Assembly: GCF_014084045.1 (NCBI RefSeq)
Contig: NZ_CP043732.1
Coordinates: 2,480,001-2,544,000, forward strand
Direction: 5' to 3'
Source: Microbacterium esteraromaticum
GTDB taxonomy: Bacteria; Actinomycetota; Actinomycetes; Actinomycetales; Microbacteriaceae
Length of the DNA: 64,000 nt
The position numbers and the translations under genes are program-made. The notes under the pieces were generated by a model that saw only the letters and a list, made by a program, of their open reading frames with translations, was not told the origin of the DNA and made no database searches. Shown here piece after piece: positions 8,239 to 17,079 of this stretch (positions within the stretch are counted from its first letter, which is position 1; each line of letters opens with the position of its first letter).

Positions 8239-9561
8239 TCAGGCGCGAGCGGCCTCTGCGACGCGACGTGCGGCGCTCAGTGCGCCCTCGAGGTCGGCCT
8301 TGAGGTCTTCGATGTTCTCGATGCCGACCGACAGGCGCACGAGCCCTGGCGTCACGCCGCTCGAGAGCTGCTGCTCGGGGGTGAGCTGCGAGTGGGTCGT
8401 CGAGGCGGGGTGGATGACGAGCGAGCGCACATCGCCGATGTTCGCGAGGTGGCTGAACAGGGTGAGGCTGTTCACGAACTCGCGACCGGCCTCCACGCCC
8501 CCCTTCAGCTCGAACGACAGCACCGCGCCGACGCCCTTGGGGGCGTACTCGTTCGCCTTGGCGTACCAGGGCGACGAGGGCAGACCCGAGTAGTTCACCG
8601 ACGCGACGTCGTCGTGGTTCTCGAGCCACTCCGCGATCTCCTGCGCGTTCTGCACGTGGCGCTCGATGCGCAGCGAGAGCGTCTCGATGCCCTGGATGAG
8701 GTTCCACGCGCTCTGCGGCGAGATGGCCGAGCCGAGGTCGCGCAGCAGCTGAACCCGGGCCTTGATGATGTACGCGAGCCCGTCGCCGACGGCAGCGGTG
8801 TAGCTGGCGCCGTGGTACGAGGGGTCGGGCTCGGTGAGGCCGGGGAACTTGTCGACGTTCTGCGACCACGCGAACGTTCCGCCGTCGACGATCGCACCGC
8901 CGATGGTGGTGCCGTGACCGCCGAGGAACTTGGTGACCGAGTGGATGACGATGTCGGCGCCGTGCTCGAACGGGCGGATCAGGTACGGCGTGGCGATCGT
9001 GTTGTCGACGATCAGCGGCAGACGGTTCTCGTGCGCGATGTCGGCGACCGTGCGGATGTCGAGCACGTTGATCTTCGGGTTGCCGATGGTCTCGGCGAAG
9101 AAGAGCTTGGTGTTCGGCCGCACCGCTGCGCGCCACTCCTCCGGGTCGTCCTGGTTCTCCACGAACGTCACCTCGACGCCGAGCTTGGCGAGGGTGTACT
9201 TGAAGAGGTTGTAGGTGCCGCCGTAGATCGAGCTCGATGCCACGAAGTGGTCGCCCGCCTCGGCGATGTTGAGGATCGCGAACGTCGAGGCCGCCTGGCC
9301 GCTGGAGAGCACGAGCGCTCCGGTGCCGCCCTCGAGAGCGGCGAGGCGCTGCTCGAGCACATCCTGGGTGGGGTTCTGGATGCGGGTGTAGATGTTGCCG
9401 AACTCTGCGAGCGCGAACAGGTTCGCGGCGTGGTCGGCGTTGTCGAACACGTACGACGTCGTCTGGTAGATCGGCGTCGCGCGCGCCTTGGTGACCGGGT
9501 CGGGCGCGGCGCCCGAGTGGATCTGCTTGGTCTCGAAGCGCCAGTTCTCGGCTGCGGTCAT
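8239..9561 (-). CDS. metY: O-acetylhomoserine sulfhydrylase
   Basis: PLP enzyme of 440 residues that makes homocysteine from O-acetylhomoserine and sulfide; paralogues also use O-acetylserine. The Cys/Met metabolism PLP signature is complete: IYTRIQNPT at 58-66, LSSGQAAST at 85-93, VDNTIATPYL at 186-195 and the PLP lysine K211 in SVTKFLGGHG. The C-terminus VRLSVGIENIEDL is typical. The ATG follows GGGAG at about 11 nt. No SAM-riboswitch fold was seen in the leader, but a 12-bp palindrome lies 95 nt upstream. Confidence 0.96.
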   Translation of the reverse strand: MTAAENWRFETKQIHSGAAPDPVTKARATPIYQTTSYVFDNADHAANLFALAEFGNIYTRIQNPTQDVLEQRLAALEGGTGALVLSSGQAASTFAILNIAEAGDHFVASSSIYGGTYNLFKYTLAKLGVEVTFVENQDDPEEWRAAVRPNTKLFFAETIGNPKINVLDIRTVADIAHENRLPLIVDNTIATPYLIRPFEHGADIVIHSVTKFLGGHGTTIGGAIVDGGTFAWSQNVDKFPGLTEPDPSYHGASYTAAVGDGLAYIIKARVQLLRDLGSAISPQSAWNLIQGIETLSLRIERHVQNAQEIAEWLENHDDVASVNYSGLPSSPWYAKANEYAPKGVGAVLSFELKGGVEAGREFVNSLTLFSHLANIGDVRSLVIHPASTTHSQLTPEQQLSSGVTPGLVRLSVGIENIEDLKADLEGALSAARRVAEAARA

Positions 9562-9655
9562 GACGTGCTCCCAGGTGTCGGGTGGTGGAGTCGTTCGGCT
9601 GGATGCCTGACAGTGACATTACGAAGCCGCGCCATGTCCGACAACCGGCGGGAAA

Positions 9656-9667
9656 TGTTACGTAACA
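9656..9667. promoter_or_regulatory. 12-bp palindrome between metY and the SDR gene
   Basis: TGTTACGTAACA is a perfect palindrome in the 152-bp divergent space, about 95 nt from the metY start and 47 nt from the SDR start. It fits the size of a TetR- or GntR-type half-operator pair. The regulator is not known. Confidence 0.35.
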
Positions 9668-9713
9668 CAGTCTCATGACCGTATCCGCCGCCGGTTGCGT
9701 TTACGGTGGAGCC

Positions 9714-10496
9714 ATGGTGATCAGACGTGCCGTGGTGACCGGAGCGAGTTCGGGTATCGGAGAGGCGACGGTGCGCGTGCTGCGCACGCAGGGCTGGGAG
9801 GTCGTCGGCGTGGCGCGGCGCGAGAAGCGGCTGGCAGCGCTCGCCGCCGAGACGGGGGCATCGGCGATCGCGTGCGATCTCACCGATCCCGAAGCCGTCG
9901 ACGCACTCGTCGCCGAGCTCGAGAGGACCGGACCGGTGCACGCGCTGGTCCAGGTTGCCGGAGGTGCGCGAGGCACCGACAGCGTCGAGCAGGGATCTAT
10001 CGACGACTGGCAGTGGATGTACGACGCGAACGTGCTCGCGACCCAGCGCCTCGTGGCGGGGCTGCTTCCGCTGCTGCGGAAGGCGGCGGCAGCCGACGGT
10101 CATTCCGACACGGTGTTCGTCACCTCGACCGCCGCACAGAACCCGTACCCCGGTGGGGCCGGCTACAACGCGGCGAAGGCGGCGGAGGCGATGCTCGTCA
10201 AGGTGCTGCGGCAGGAGCTGCACGGCGAGCCGATCCGCGTGGTCGAGATCGCGCCGGGCATGGTGCACACCGAGGAGTTCGCGCTCAATCGCCTGGGCGG
10301 CGACTCGGTCGCGGCGGAGTCGGTGTACGCCGGCGTCGCCGAGCCGCTCGTCGCCGACGACGTGGCCGAGCTCATCGCGTACGCGCTGAACGCGCCACGG
10401 CGGGTGAACCTCGACCTGGTCACGATGCGACCTCTGGCGCAGGCCGCGCAGCACCTGCTGGCCAGAGGACCGCTGCACGTGCGCACGGACGACTGA
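9714..10496 (+). CDS. SDR-family NAD(P)-dependent oxidoreductase
   Basis: Classical short-chain dehydrogenase of 260 residues. It has the Rossmann cofactor motif [12 protein letters not shown] near residues 9-20, the catalytic Tyr/Lys in [13 protein letters not shown], and a preceding serine in [14 protein letters not shown]. The start ATG 9714 is preferred to upstream in-frame ATG 9675 because TACGGT ends 6 nt before it, matching the leaderless pattern of nearby genes. It overlaps ung by one base (TGATG). Substrate unknown. Confidence 0.9.
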   Translation: MVIRRAVVTGASSGIGEATVRVLRTQGWEVVGVARREKRLAALAAETGASAIACDLTDPEAVDALVAELERTGPVHALVQVAGGARGTDSVEQGSIDDWQWMYDANVLATQRLVAGLLPLLRKAAAADGHSDTVFVTSTAAQNPYPGGAGYNAAKAAEAMLVKVLRQELHGEPIRVVEIAPGMVHTEEFALNRLGGDSVAAESVYAGVAEPLVADDVAELIAYALNAPRRVNLDLVTMRPLAQAAQHLLARGPLHVRTDD

Positions 10497-11194
10497 TGCG
10501 ACGGACTCTCGCCGAGCTCGCCGACGCGGGTCTGATCGACGCCGGGTGGGCGGAGGCGCTGCAGCCGGTGCAGCCGGTGATCAGCGAGCTCGGAGACCGG
10601 CTGCGCGCCGAGCACGCCGCGGGGCGCGAGTACCTGCCTGCCGGGGCGAACGTGCTGCGCGCCTTCCAGCGCCCGCTCGCAGACGTCCGCGTGCTGATCA
10701 CCGGGCAGGACCCGTATCCGACGCCCGGTCACCCGATCGGCCTGTCCTTCGCCGTCGAGCGTGACGTACGACCTCTGCCGCGCAGTCTGAGCAACATCTA
10801 CAAGGAGCGCCACAGCGACCTCGGCATCCCGCCGGCGCCGCACGGCGATCTCACCGCGTGGAGCGATCAGGGCGTGCTGCTGCTGAACAGGGTGCTCACC
10901 GTGCGCCCCGGCGCTCCGGCGTCGCACCGCGGCTGGGGCTGGGAGCAGGTGACCGAGCTGGCGATCCGCGCCCTCGTCGCCCGAGATCGGCCTCTCGTCG
11001 CCGTGCTGTGGGGGCGAGATGCCGCAGGGCTCAAGCCGCTGCTCGGGCAGACGCCGACCATCGAGTCGGCGCACCCGTCGCCGCTGTCGGCAAGCCGAGG
11101 GTTCTTCGGGTCGCGGCCGTTCTCGCGTGCGAACGCGCTTCTCGAGTCGATGGGCGCGGCCGGCGTCGACTGGCGCGTGGCGGGGGAGTCGTGA
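10496..11194 (+). CDS. ung: uracil-DNA glycosylase, family 1
   Basis: Removes uracil from DNA to start base-excision repair. The 232-residue protein carries the catalytic water-activating motif [18 protein letters not shown] (Asp72) and the C-terminal [15 protein letters not shown]-intercalation motif, plus LLNRVLTVR in between. Length is normal for family 1. It starts within the SDR stop codon and its own stop overlaps the next GTG, so it sits in a four-gene translationally coupled run. Confidence 0.96.
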   Translation: MRRTLAELADAGLIDAGWAEALQPVQPVISELGDRLRAEHAAGREYLPAGANVLRAFQRPLADVRVLITGQDPYPTPGHPIGLSFAVERDVRPLPRSLSNIYKERHSDLGIPPAPHGDLTAWSDQGVLLLNRVLTVRPGAPASHRGWGWEQVTELAIRALVARDRPLVAVLWGRDAAGLKPLLGQTPTIESAHPSPLSASRGFFGSRPFSRANALLESMGAAGVDWRVAGES

Positions 11195-11691
11195 GCGAAC
11201 TGCGGGTGCGTCCGGCAGCGGACGCCGACCTGCCCACGATCCGCGACATCTACAACCACTACGTGCGCTCGTCGACGGTGACCTTCGATGAGATCGAGTC
11301 GAGCGTCGAGGACTGGCAGGGCAAGGCGATCCGGATCGCTGCCGCCGGCATCCCCTTCCTCGTCGCCGAGAGCGAGGGCGAGGTGCTCGGCTACGCCCTG
11401 GGGCAGCCCTGGTCGGCGAAGTCGGCCTATCGGTTCACGATCGAGAACTCGATCTACCTCGCGCCGTCCGCTGCGGGCAGGGGAGTGGGATGGGCGCTGC
11501 TCGCGGTGTTCCTCGACAGCTGCAGGGAGGCCGGTCTGCGTCAGGTCATCGCGGTCATCGCGGATCGTGGTGCCGAGGCGTCGATCGCGCTGCACCGCAA
11601 GGCGGGCTTCGCGGACGCCGGACGCCTGTTCGAGGTGGGCGAGAAGTTCGGCGACCGGCTCGGGGTGCACTTCCTGCAGAAGGCGCTGTGA
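11191..11691 (+). CDS. GNAT N-acetyltransferase, phosphinothricin-acetyltransferase-like
   Basis: GNAT protein of 166 residues starting at GTG 11191 inside the ung stop. [17 protein letters not shown] is the typical start of the Pat/Bar subfamily, and the acetyl-CoA loop is [12 protein letters not shown] with a late [13 protein letters not shown]. Such enzymes acetylate phosphinothricin or methionine sulfoximine/sulfone, or other amines; the actual substrate here is not known. Overlaps both neighbours. Confidence 0.87.
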   Translation: MSELRVRPAADADLPTIRDIYNHYVRSSTVTFDEIESSVEDWQGKAIRIAAAGIPFLVAESEGEVLGYALGQPWSAKSAYRFTIENSIYLAPSAAGRGVGWALLAVFLDSCREAGLRQVIAVIADRGAEASIALHRKAGFADAGRLFEVGEKFGDRLGVHFLQKAL

Positions 11692-12401
11692 CCGCGGATC
11701 CACTGCGCGATGTACGCGACGCGCTCGCGGAGCTGGCGCCGGCGGATCCCGGCATCCGGTCGGCGGTCACGCTGCGACGCGACTCCGCCTTCCTGAGCCT
11801 GCTCAGCGCGAGCGATCCCACGGCCTGGGCGATCGTCCACTCGACGGGCTCGACCTGGTTCTCGCTGGTCGTCGACGGGCACTACACGCGCGACGTGATC
11901 GACGTCGACCTGACCGACCGCGAGATGCGCGAGCATCTTGCCGCGCTGGTCGACATCGCGCTCGCGCACCTGCACGGGGGGAGCAGGCTGATCCGACGCG
12001 CCGGCCGGCATCGCCTCGCCGTCGCTGTCGACGGCGCCGAGCTGCTGCTGTTCGCCCCGCTCGATCGGATGCTCGCCCGGTTCTCTCCGCTGCGTGCACG
12101 TCGTGTGCGCGCGCGGCTGTCGCGCGCTGCGGACGGACTGCTCGCTGACCGTCGGCTGCCCCCGATCGAGGACAGCTGGATGATCGTGCATCCCGAGACA
12201 TGGGAGCTGCTCGTCGATCTCGATGCGCTGCAGGCGGGACTCGCCGGATCCTCGACGTGGCGGCGAACCACGGAGGGCGGACGGATCCGCAGAGAGCTGG
12301 CAGGAGAGGCCCTCCTGCTGGCTGACGCCCTCGCCGAGCTCGGGCTGGTGGACGTCGCCGTCGGTCTGTCTGACCTCGCCGCGCAGATCGACCGGTACTG
12401 A
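11688..12401 (+). CDS. conserved-looking protein of unknown function
   Basis: The 237-residue frame starts at GTG 11688 in a GTGA overlap with the GNAT gene. It has no motif I recognise. Composition is typical of the host chromosome: leucine- and arginine-rich with alternating helical stretches, including LVDIALAHLHGG and a C-terminal LADALAELGLVDVAVGLSDL. The overlap and codon pattern support a real gene. It ends 10 nt before a strong terminator. Confidence 0.75.
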   Translation: MTADPLRDVRDALAELAPADPGIRSAVTLRRDSAFLSLLSASDPTAWAIVHSTGSTWFSLVVDGHYTRDVIDVDLTDREMREHLAALVDIALAHLHGGSRLIRRAGRHRLAVAVDGAELLLFAPLDRMLARFSPLRARRVRARLSRAADGLLADRRLPPIEDSWMIVHPETWELLVDLDALQAGLAGSSTWRRTTEGGRIRRELAGEALLLADALAELGLVDVAVGLSDLAAQIDRY

Positions 12402-12410
12402 GAGATGTCG

Positions 12411-12445
12411 TCGAGGCGCCGCCCTGCGCGCGGGCGGCGCCTCGA
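12411..12445. terminator. 14-bp bidirectional terminator hairpin
   Basis: A perfect 14-bp stem (12411-12424 with 12432-12445) and 7-nt loop sits between the plus-strand operon and the minus-strand deaminase. Its position between convergent genes makes a two-way terminator likely despite the lack of a U-tract. Confidence 0.7.
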
Positions 12446-12459
12446 CCATGCGATGAGGA

Positions 12460-12912
12460 TCAGCCTGCGGAGTATCGCGCCCACAGGTCGGCATGATCGG
12501 CGCGGAAGCGCGTGACCAGGTCGATGCATGCTCGATCGTCGACGATCTCGACGTGCACGCCCTCGGTGCGCAGCTGCGACACGTGGCCGGCGAAGTGGTG
12601 CACCTCGCCGACGATCGCCGAGCGCACGCCCGTGATCAGAGCGGCTCCGGCGCACATCGCGCACGGCCCCTCTGTGGCCACGAGCACAGCGCCCTCCGGC
12701 ACGCGACCGTGGCGTTCGATGCAGTCGCGGATCGCCTCGGTCTCGGCATGGGCGAGGAAGTCACCCCGCTGCACCTGACGGTTGCGTCCCAGGGCGATCA
12801 CCTCGCCGCCGTGCAGGATCGCCGCCCCGAAGGGCATTCCTCCCTCGGCGACGCCGTCCTCCGCCTCACGCAGGGCCGCGGCGAGCCCGGTCTCGGTCCA
12901 TTCACGCAGCAT
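12460..12912 (-). CDS. nucleoside/nucleobase deaminase (CMP/dCMP deaminase fold)
   Basis: Zinc deaminase of 150 residues. Zinc ligands are H55 in HAETEAI with catalytic E57, and C84/C87 in GPCAMC. The fold and the MPFGAAILHGGEVIALGRN start fit guanine, cytosine or tRNA-adenosine deaminases; the small-molecule type is favoured because it overlaps the end of an NCS1 nucleobase permease by 11 nt on the same strand. That permease is broken, so import and deamination may no longer be linked here. Confidence 0.85.
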   Translation of the reverse strand: MLREWTETGLAAALREAEDGVAEGGMPFGAAILHGGEVIALGRNRQVQRGDFLAHAETEAIRDCIERHGRVPEGAVLVATEGPCAMCAGAALITGVRSAIVGEVHHFAGHVSQLRTEGVHVEIVDDRACIDLVTRFRADHADLWARYSAG

Positions 12913-13518
12913 GGGCCACCGCCGTCGACCTGTCCTTCGACAGCATCCAGTGGAAGGCGATGCCGAGCGCGCAGCCGAAGAACCACGAGAACGGGGCGAG
13001 CGCGCCCAGCGCGGGCACCTGCGCGATGATCGTCGCGAGACCGCCCGCCAGCAGCAGAGCTGCGATCGCGCGGGGATTGAATCCGCGCCGGTACCAGTAC
13101 TTGCCGCGCGGGTCGGCGGTGTAGAGGTGGTCCATGTCGATGTGCTGGCGACGCACGAAGAAGTACTCGCAGATCACGATGCCGAAGATCGGGCCGATGA
13201 ACGCCGAGAAGGTGCCGAGCGTGTACTGCACTTCTGGCCGCCGCGGCCTGCGAGGTTGGTGAAGAAGTAGATCAGGGTGATGCCGACGAGCAGGGCGGTG
13301 AAGACCTGCCAGCCGGCGAGCCCCAGGGTGAACAGGCCGGCGGCGAACACGTACCCGGCGACCGAGTGGACGTTCGACATCCACATCGCGAACAGGTTGT
13401 ACACGCCCCAGGACTGCTGAGTGACGGGACTGATGTCGGGGTCGGTCAGTGTGGGGCTGGGTTCGAAGCGCGTAGCACCCGCATCAGGAGGCTGAGTGTG
13501 CTCACGGATCTCGGACAT
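12902..13518 (-). pseudogene. NCS1-family nucleobase permease, internally deleted and frameshifted
   Basis: The N-terminal part from ATG 13518 (MSEIREHTQ) reads as an NCS1 cation symporter: DISPVTQQSWGVYNLFAMWM, then VHSVAGYVFAAGLF and a transmembrane pair ending near FFTNLAGRGGQK. Around 13225 it jumps directly to C-terminal NCS1 sequence in another frame: LGTFSAFIGPIFGIVICEYF, then GKYWYRRGFNPRAIAAL. A normal NCS1 protein is about 480-500 residues, so most of the middle is missing. Both ends still look well preserved, suggesting a fairly recent deletion plus frameshift. The substrate was probably a nucleobase, allantoin or hydantoin. Confidence 0.82.
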
Positions 13519-13595
13519 GGTGTCTCGATTTCCGCGCCACGTCAGCGTGGCGCGAGTCGGGCTCGAGCCGTCGTCGGCGTCGAGGAAGGACATTC

Positions 13596-13625
13596 TGGTA
13601 TACCGTAGCGGCAAATGGTATACCG
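13596..13625. promoter_or_regulatory. paired GGTATACC palindromes, candidate GntR-type operator
   Basis: TGGTATACCG occurs twice, at 13596-13605 and 13616-13625, exactly 20 bp apart, that is, on the same face of the helix. The core GGTATACC is a perfect palindrome of the kind bound by FadR/GntR repressors. It lies in the leader of the NCS1 permease remnant, after the ABC ATPase stop. Confidence 0.5.
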
Positions 13626-13638
13626 CGCGAGACCTGTT

Positions 13639-14463
13639 TCAGGATGCGGGAATGACTGGCACTGCGGCGAGAAGTCGTCTCGTGTACTCGTGCGCCGGAT
13701 GCTGCAGCACAGCGGCGGTCGCGCCGTGCTCGACGATGCGCCCGTCCTTCATCACGGCGACCGTGTCGCTGAGGTGCTGCACGAGCCCGATGTCGTGCGA
13801 GACGGTGATCATCGTCAGCCCCTCCTCGGCCTGCAACCGGGTGAGCAGGGCGAGGATCTGCGCCCGCACTGTGACGTCCAGCGCCGACATCGGCTCGTCG
13901 CCGACGAGGATGCGCGGGCGGTGCACGATGGCACGCGCCAGCGCGATGCGCTGGCGCTGACCACCGGAGAATTCGTGCGGATGCCGGTCGGCCATGCCGG
14001 CGTCGAGCCCGACCTGCTCGAGCACCTCCCGCACCCGCGCCCTGTGATCTCCGGGGATGTCGAGGGCCCACAGCGGCTCGGCGATGATCCGGCCCGCGCT
14101 CATCCGCGGGTCGAGCGATGCGTAGGGGTCCTGGAACACCAGCCCGGTCTGGCGGCGCAGCCAGTGCAGCGACCGTGCGCTCGCCGTGGCATCCACCTCT
14201 CGCCCGCCCACGCTCACACGCCCGCTCGTCGGGCGGTCGAGACCGAGCAGCAGCCGCACGAGCGTGGACTTGCCCGATCCCGATTCTCCGATCAGGCCCA
14301 GTGATCCGCCCTCCGGGACGGCGAGGTCGGTCGGGTGCAGCGCCGTGCTCGTGCGGCGGCGCTCGAAGATCGTGCGCCGCCGAACGGGGAAGCTGCGGCT
14401 GAGGCCCTCGGCGACGATGAGGCCGGTGCCGGTGCCGGTGCCGGTGCCATCGGAGACTGTCAT
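13639..14463 (-). CDS. ABC transporter ATPase, DppF/OppF type
   Basis: ATPase of 274 residues from ATG 14463. Walker A is GESGSGKST, the signature is [12 protein letters not shown], Walker B runs into [10 protein letters not shown], and the H-loop is VSHDIGL. The N-terminus contains a low-complexity [10 protein letters not shown] tract encoded by four GGTGCC-type repeats near 14422-14448, a possible slippage site. It is the last gene of a five-gene oligopeptide/nickel-type importer operon, overlapping its partner ATPase by 4 nt. Confidence 0.93.
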   Translation of the reverse strand: MTVSDGTGTGTGTGLIVAEGLSRSFPVRRRTIFERRRTSTALHPTDLAVPEGGSLGLIGESGSGKSTLVRLLLGLDRPTSGRVSVGGREVDATASARSLHWLRRQTGLVFQDPYASLDPRMSAGRIIAEPLWALDIPGDHRARVREVLEQVGLDAGMADRHPHEFSGGQRQRIALARAIVHRPRILVGDEPMSALDVTVRAQILALLTRLQAEEGLTMITVSHDIGLVQHLSDTVAVMKDGRIVEHGATAAVLQHPAHEYTRRLLAAVPVIPAS

Positions 14464-15263
14464 GCTCCGCTCCCGTCGTCGTCGCCGTCCGCTCTCCACA
14501 GCGTCGCCGTGGCGTCGCGCAGCAGCGCCTGTGTGACCGGCGAGGCCGGGGCGCTGAGCAGCGTCGCGACCGGCGCCTGCTCGACGACGCGACCGTGCTC
14601 GAGCACGACCCCGTGCGTGGCCACCTGCGACAGCACGGCGAGGTCGTGGGTGATGAAGACGAGCGACATGCCCTCGTCGGTGACCAGGCCGAGAAGCAGC
14701 TTCAGCACCTCTGCCTGGATGGTCACGTCGAGCGCCGTGGTCGGCTCGTCGGCGATCAGCAGCCGCGGTCGGCAGGCCAGGGCCATCGCGATCGCGACCC
14801 GCTGACGCTGTCCGCCGGAGAGCTGGTGGGGATAGCGGTCGACGATCGACGCCGGATCCGGCAGCTGGACGCGGGCGGCCTCTGCGATCGCGCGCTCGCG
14901 CGCCTCGCGCCGCCCGAGCCGCTCGTGGATGCGCACCGACTCGCCGATCTGCCTGCCGACCGTGCGTATCGGGTTCAGCGCGGTGCGCGGCTCCTGGAAC
15001 ACCATGCCGATCTCGTCGCCGCGAAGACGCGCGAGTTCCCGGTCGGGCAATCCGACCAGCTCGGTGCCGTTCCACCGGATGCTGCCGGTGACCTGAGCGC
15101 CATCGGGCAGCAGTCCGAGTATGGCCAGGGCCGTCATCGACTTGCCCGACCCGGATTCGCCGATCAGCCCGAGGCGCTGGCCGTCCTCGACCGCGAAGGA
15201 CACGCCGTCCACGACGCGTGCGCCGTCGAGCTCGACGACGAGCGACTCGACTTCGAGACTCAT
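14460..15263 (-). CDS. ABC transporter ATPase, DppD/OppD type
   Basis: ATPase of 267 residues from ATG 15263. Walker [10 protein letters not shown], signature [12 protein letters not shown], Walker [12 protein letters not shown] and H-loop FITHDLAVL are all intact. With the next gene it forms the usual heterodimeric ATPase pair of Dpp/Opp importers. It overlaps both neighbours by 4 nt. Confidence 0.94.
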   Translation of the reverse strand: MSLEVESLVVELDGARVVDGVSFAVEDGQRLGLIGESGSGKSMTALAILGLLPDGAQVTGSIRWNGTELVGLPDRELARLRGDEIGMVFQEPRTALNPIRTVGRQIGESVRIHERLGRREARERAIAEAARVQLPDPASIVDRYPHQLSGGQRQRVAIAMALACRPRLLIADEPTTALDVTIQAEVLKLLLGLVTDEGMSLVFITHDLAVLSQVATHGVVLEHGRVVEQAPVATLLSAPASPVTQALLRDATATLWRADGDDDGSGA

Positions 15264-16126
15264 GCGACCACCTCCGGCACGTGCACCTGCGCGGAACGGC
15301 GGGAGAGAGTGGGGTCGCTCGCCTCGCGCAGCGCGTCGCCGAGCAGGTTGAGGCCGAGCACGGTGACCGTGATCGCGATGCCCGGCCAGACGACGGTGAG
15401 CGGATGCACGCCGATGTAGCGCTGCAGATCGGCGAGCAGCGTCCCCCAGGACGCTTCGGTGAGGGATGCCCCGAAGCCGAGATACGACAGACCGGCCTCG
15501 GCCAGCACGGCGACCGCCATCGACCACGACAGCTGCACGATGAACACCGGCGCGATGTTCGGCAGCAGGTGCCGCACCAGGTTCTGCCCTGCGGTGAGTC
15601 CGGCTGCGCGACCGGCGAGCACGAAGTCGCTCTGCTGAACCCTTCGCAGCTCGGGCCGCGTGACGCGGGCGATGCTCACGCCGAAGCCGATGCCGACCGC
15701 GAACACGACCACCCAGAGCGAACCGCCCCACACCGCCGAGATCATCATGGCGATCATGAGCACGGGGAAGGCGATCAGGATGTCGACGAGGACCGCGATG
15801 CTCTCACGCACCCAGCGGGCGGTGAGGGCTCCGAGTGCTGCGAGTGAGATGCCGACCAGCGTGGCGACGACGCCTGCGCCCACGGCGACGAAGGTCGTCG
15901 TGCGCGCCCCCGCCATGAGCAGGCTCAGGATGTCGCGGCCGGTGCCGTCCGTGCCGAGCAGATGCGGCCACCCGGGGGCCGCCCAGCGTCCGCGCACGTC
16001 GGAGAGCATGGGATCGAACGGGGTCCAGAACAGCGAGACGAGGGCGGTGAGTGCGATGATCGCGACGACGAGCACCGCGAACCGGCCCGTCCACGAAGAC
16101 AGCAGCGCGTGCAGCCAGCGGGGCAT
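15260..16126 (-). CDS. ABC transporter permease, DppC/OppC type
   Basis: Inner-membrane permease of 288 residues with about six transmembrane helices. The N-terminal segment WTGRFAVLVVAIIALTALV and the periplasmic HLLGTDGTGRDILSLLMAG loop are typical of DppC; the EAA-type loop is AGRAAGLTAGQNLVRHLLPN. Overlaps the ATPase gene by 4 nt. Confidence 0.93.
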   Translation of the reverse strand: MPRWLHALLSSWTGRFAVLVVAIIALTALVSLFWTPFDPMLSDVRGRWAAPGWPHLLGTDGTGRDILSLLMAGARTTTFVAVGAGVVATLVGISLAALGALTARWVRESIAVLVDILIAFPVLMIAMMISAVWGGSLWVVVFAVGIGFGVSIARVTRPELRRVQQSDFVLAGRAAGLTAGQNLVRHLLPNIAPVFIVQLSWSMAVAVLAEAGLSYLGFGASLTEASWGTLLADLQRYIGVHPLTVVWPGIAITVTVLGLNLLGDALREASDPTLSRRSAQVHVPEVVA

Positions 16127-17079
16127 CAGCCTTCCTCCGCTCTCTGCCTGGGGTCGACGGCGTGGTGCACGAGGTCGACGATGAAGCCGATGATCAGCAC
16201 GAAGCCGGTGAGCACGAGCAGCTCGCTCTGCACTTTCACGAGATCACGGGTGCCGACGTCGGCGACGAGCATCCGGCCGATGCCGGGCAGCGTGAAGAGC
16301 TGTTCGATGACGACGGATCCGACGACGATGCCGGCGACCTGCACGCCGAGCACGGTGACGATGGAAAGACCGACGGCGGGGATGCCATGGCGGATGAGTG
16401 CCTGGCGGCGGGTGAGGCCCTTCGCGGCGGCGGTGCGGACGAAGTCCTGCCCCGCGGCCTGGAGGGTCGCGCTGCGCACGAACCGCATGAGCATGGCTCC
16501 TTCGACGATGCCGATCGTGAGCGCGGGAAGCAGCAGCGACTCGAACGCCCTGCCAGGCGTCGCCCACCCTGAGCGGGGGAAACCCTGCGCGGGGAGCCAG
16601 CCCAGCCAGTGGGCGAAGACCACGACCAGCATCATCCCGGCCCAGATCACGGGCACGGCGGCGAGGGTCTGCGCGGCGATGCTCAGCGCCGTGCCCCCGC
16701 CGCGGCCGCGCAGGAGCGCCGAAAGCACCCCGAACGGCACCGCGATCAGCAGGGCGATCGTCAGGGCCATCAGCCCCAGGGGAACGGTCACCCGCGACTT
16801 CTCGACCAGTTCGGCGCCCACCGATGCTCCGCTGAGCTGGGAGGTGCCCAGATCGCCGCGCATGACCCCACCGATCCAGTCGGTGTACTGCGCGAGCAGG
16901 GGCTTGTCGAGGCCGAGGGACTCGCGCAGGGCTTCGACGGTCTGCCGGTCGGCCTGCGTGCCTGCGATCAGCTGCGCGACGTCTCCGGGGAAGACCCGCA
17001 GAGTGAGGAAGATGATCACGCTCGAGACGAGGAGCCCCGCGATGAGCAGGGCCCCTCGTGTGAGCGCGTAGCGGATCAC
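16126..17079 (-). CDS. ABC transporter permease, DppB/OppB type
   Basis: Permease of 317 residues starting at GTG 17079, overlapping the binding-protein stop by 4 nt. The family start IRYALTRGALLIAGLLV, then VFPGDVAQLIAGTQA and the EAA loop TAAAKGLTRRQALIRHGIP are present. Forms the membrane channel with the DppC-type partner. Confidence 0.93.
   Translation of the reverse strand: MIRYALTRGALLIAGLLVSSVIIFLTLRVFPGDVAQLIAGTQADRQTVEALRESLGLDKPLLAQYTDWIGGVMRGDLGTSQLSGASVGAELVEKSRVTVPLGLMALTIALLIAVPFGVLSALLRGRGGGTALSIAAQTLAAVPVIWAGMMLVVVFAHWLGWLPAQGFPRSGWATPGRAFESLLLPALTIGIVEGAMLMRFVRSATLQAAGQDFVRTAAAKGLTRRQALIRHGIPAVGLSIVTVLGVQVAGIVVGSVVIEQLFTLPGIGRMLVADVGTRDLVKVQSELLVLTGFVLIIGFIVDLVHHAVDPRQRAEEG

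Noticed and set aside
8219..9676. Long minus-strand frame of 485 codons over metY in another frame
   Set aside because: Arginine-rich nonsense; metY in the correct frame has every family motif.
8109..9713. SAM riboswitch upstream of metX or metY
   Set aside because: No arrangement of conserved stems or core sequence typical of SAM riboswitch classes could be found by eye.
14422..14448. GGTGCC repeats at the start of the DppF-type ATPase as a separate element
   Set aside because: They encode an in-frame GTGTGTG tract within the gene and change no motif; noted in the gene entry only.
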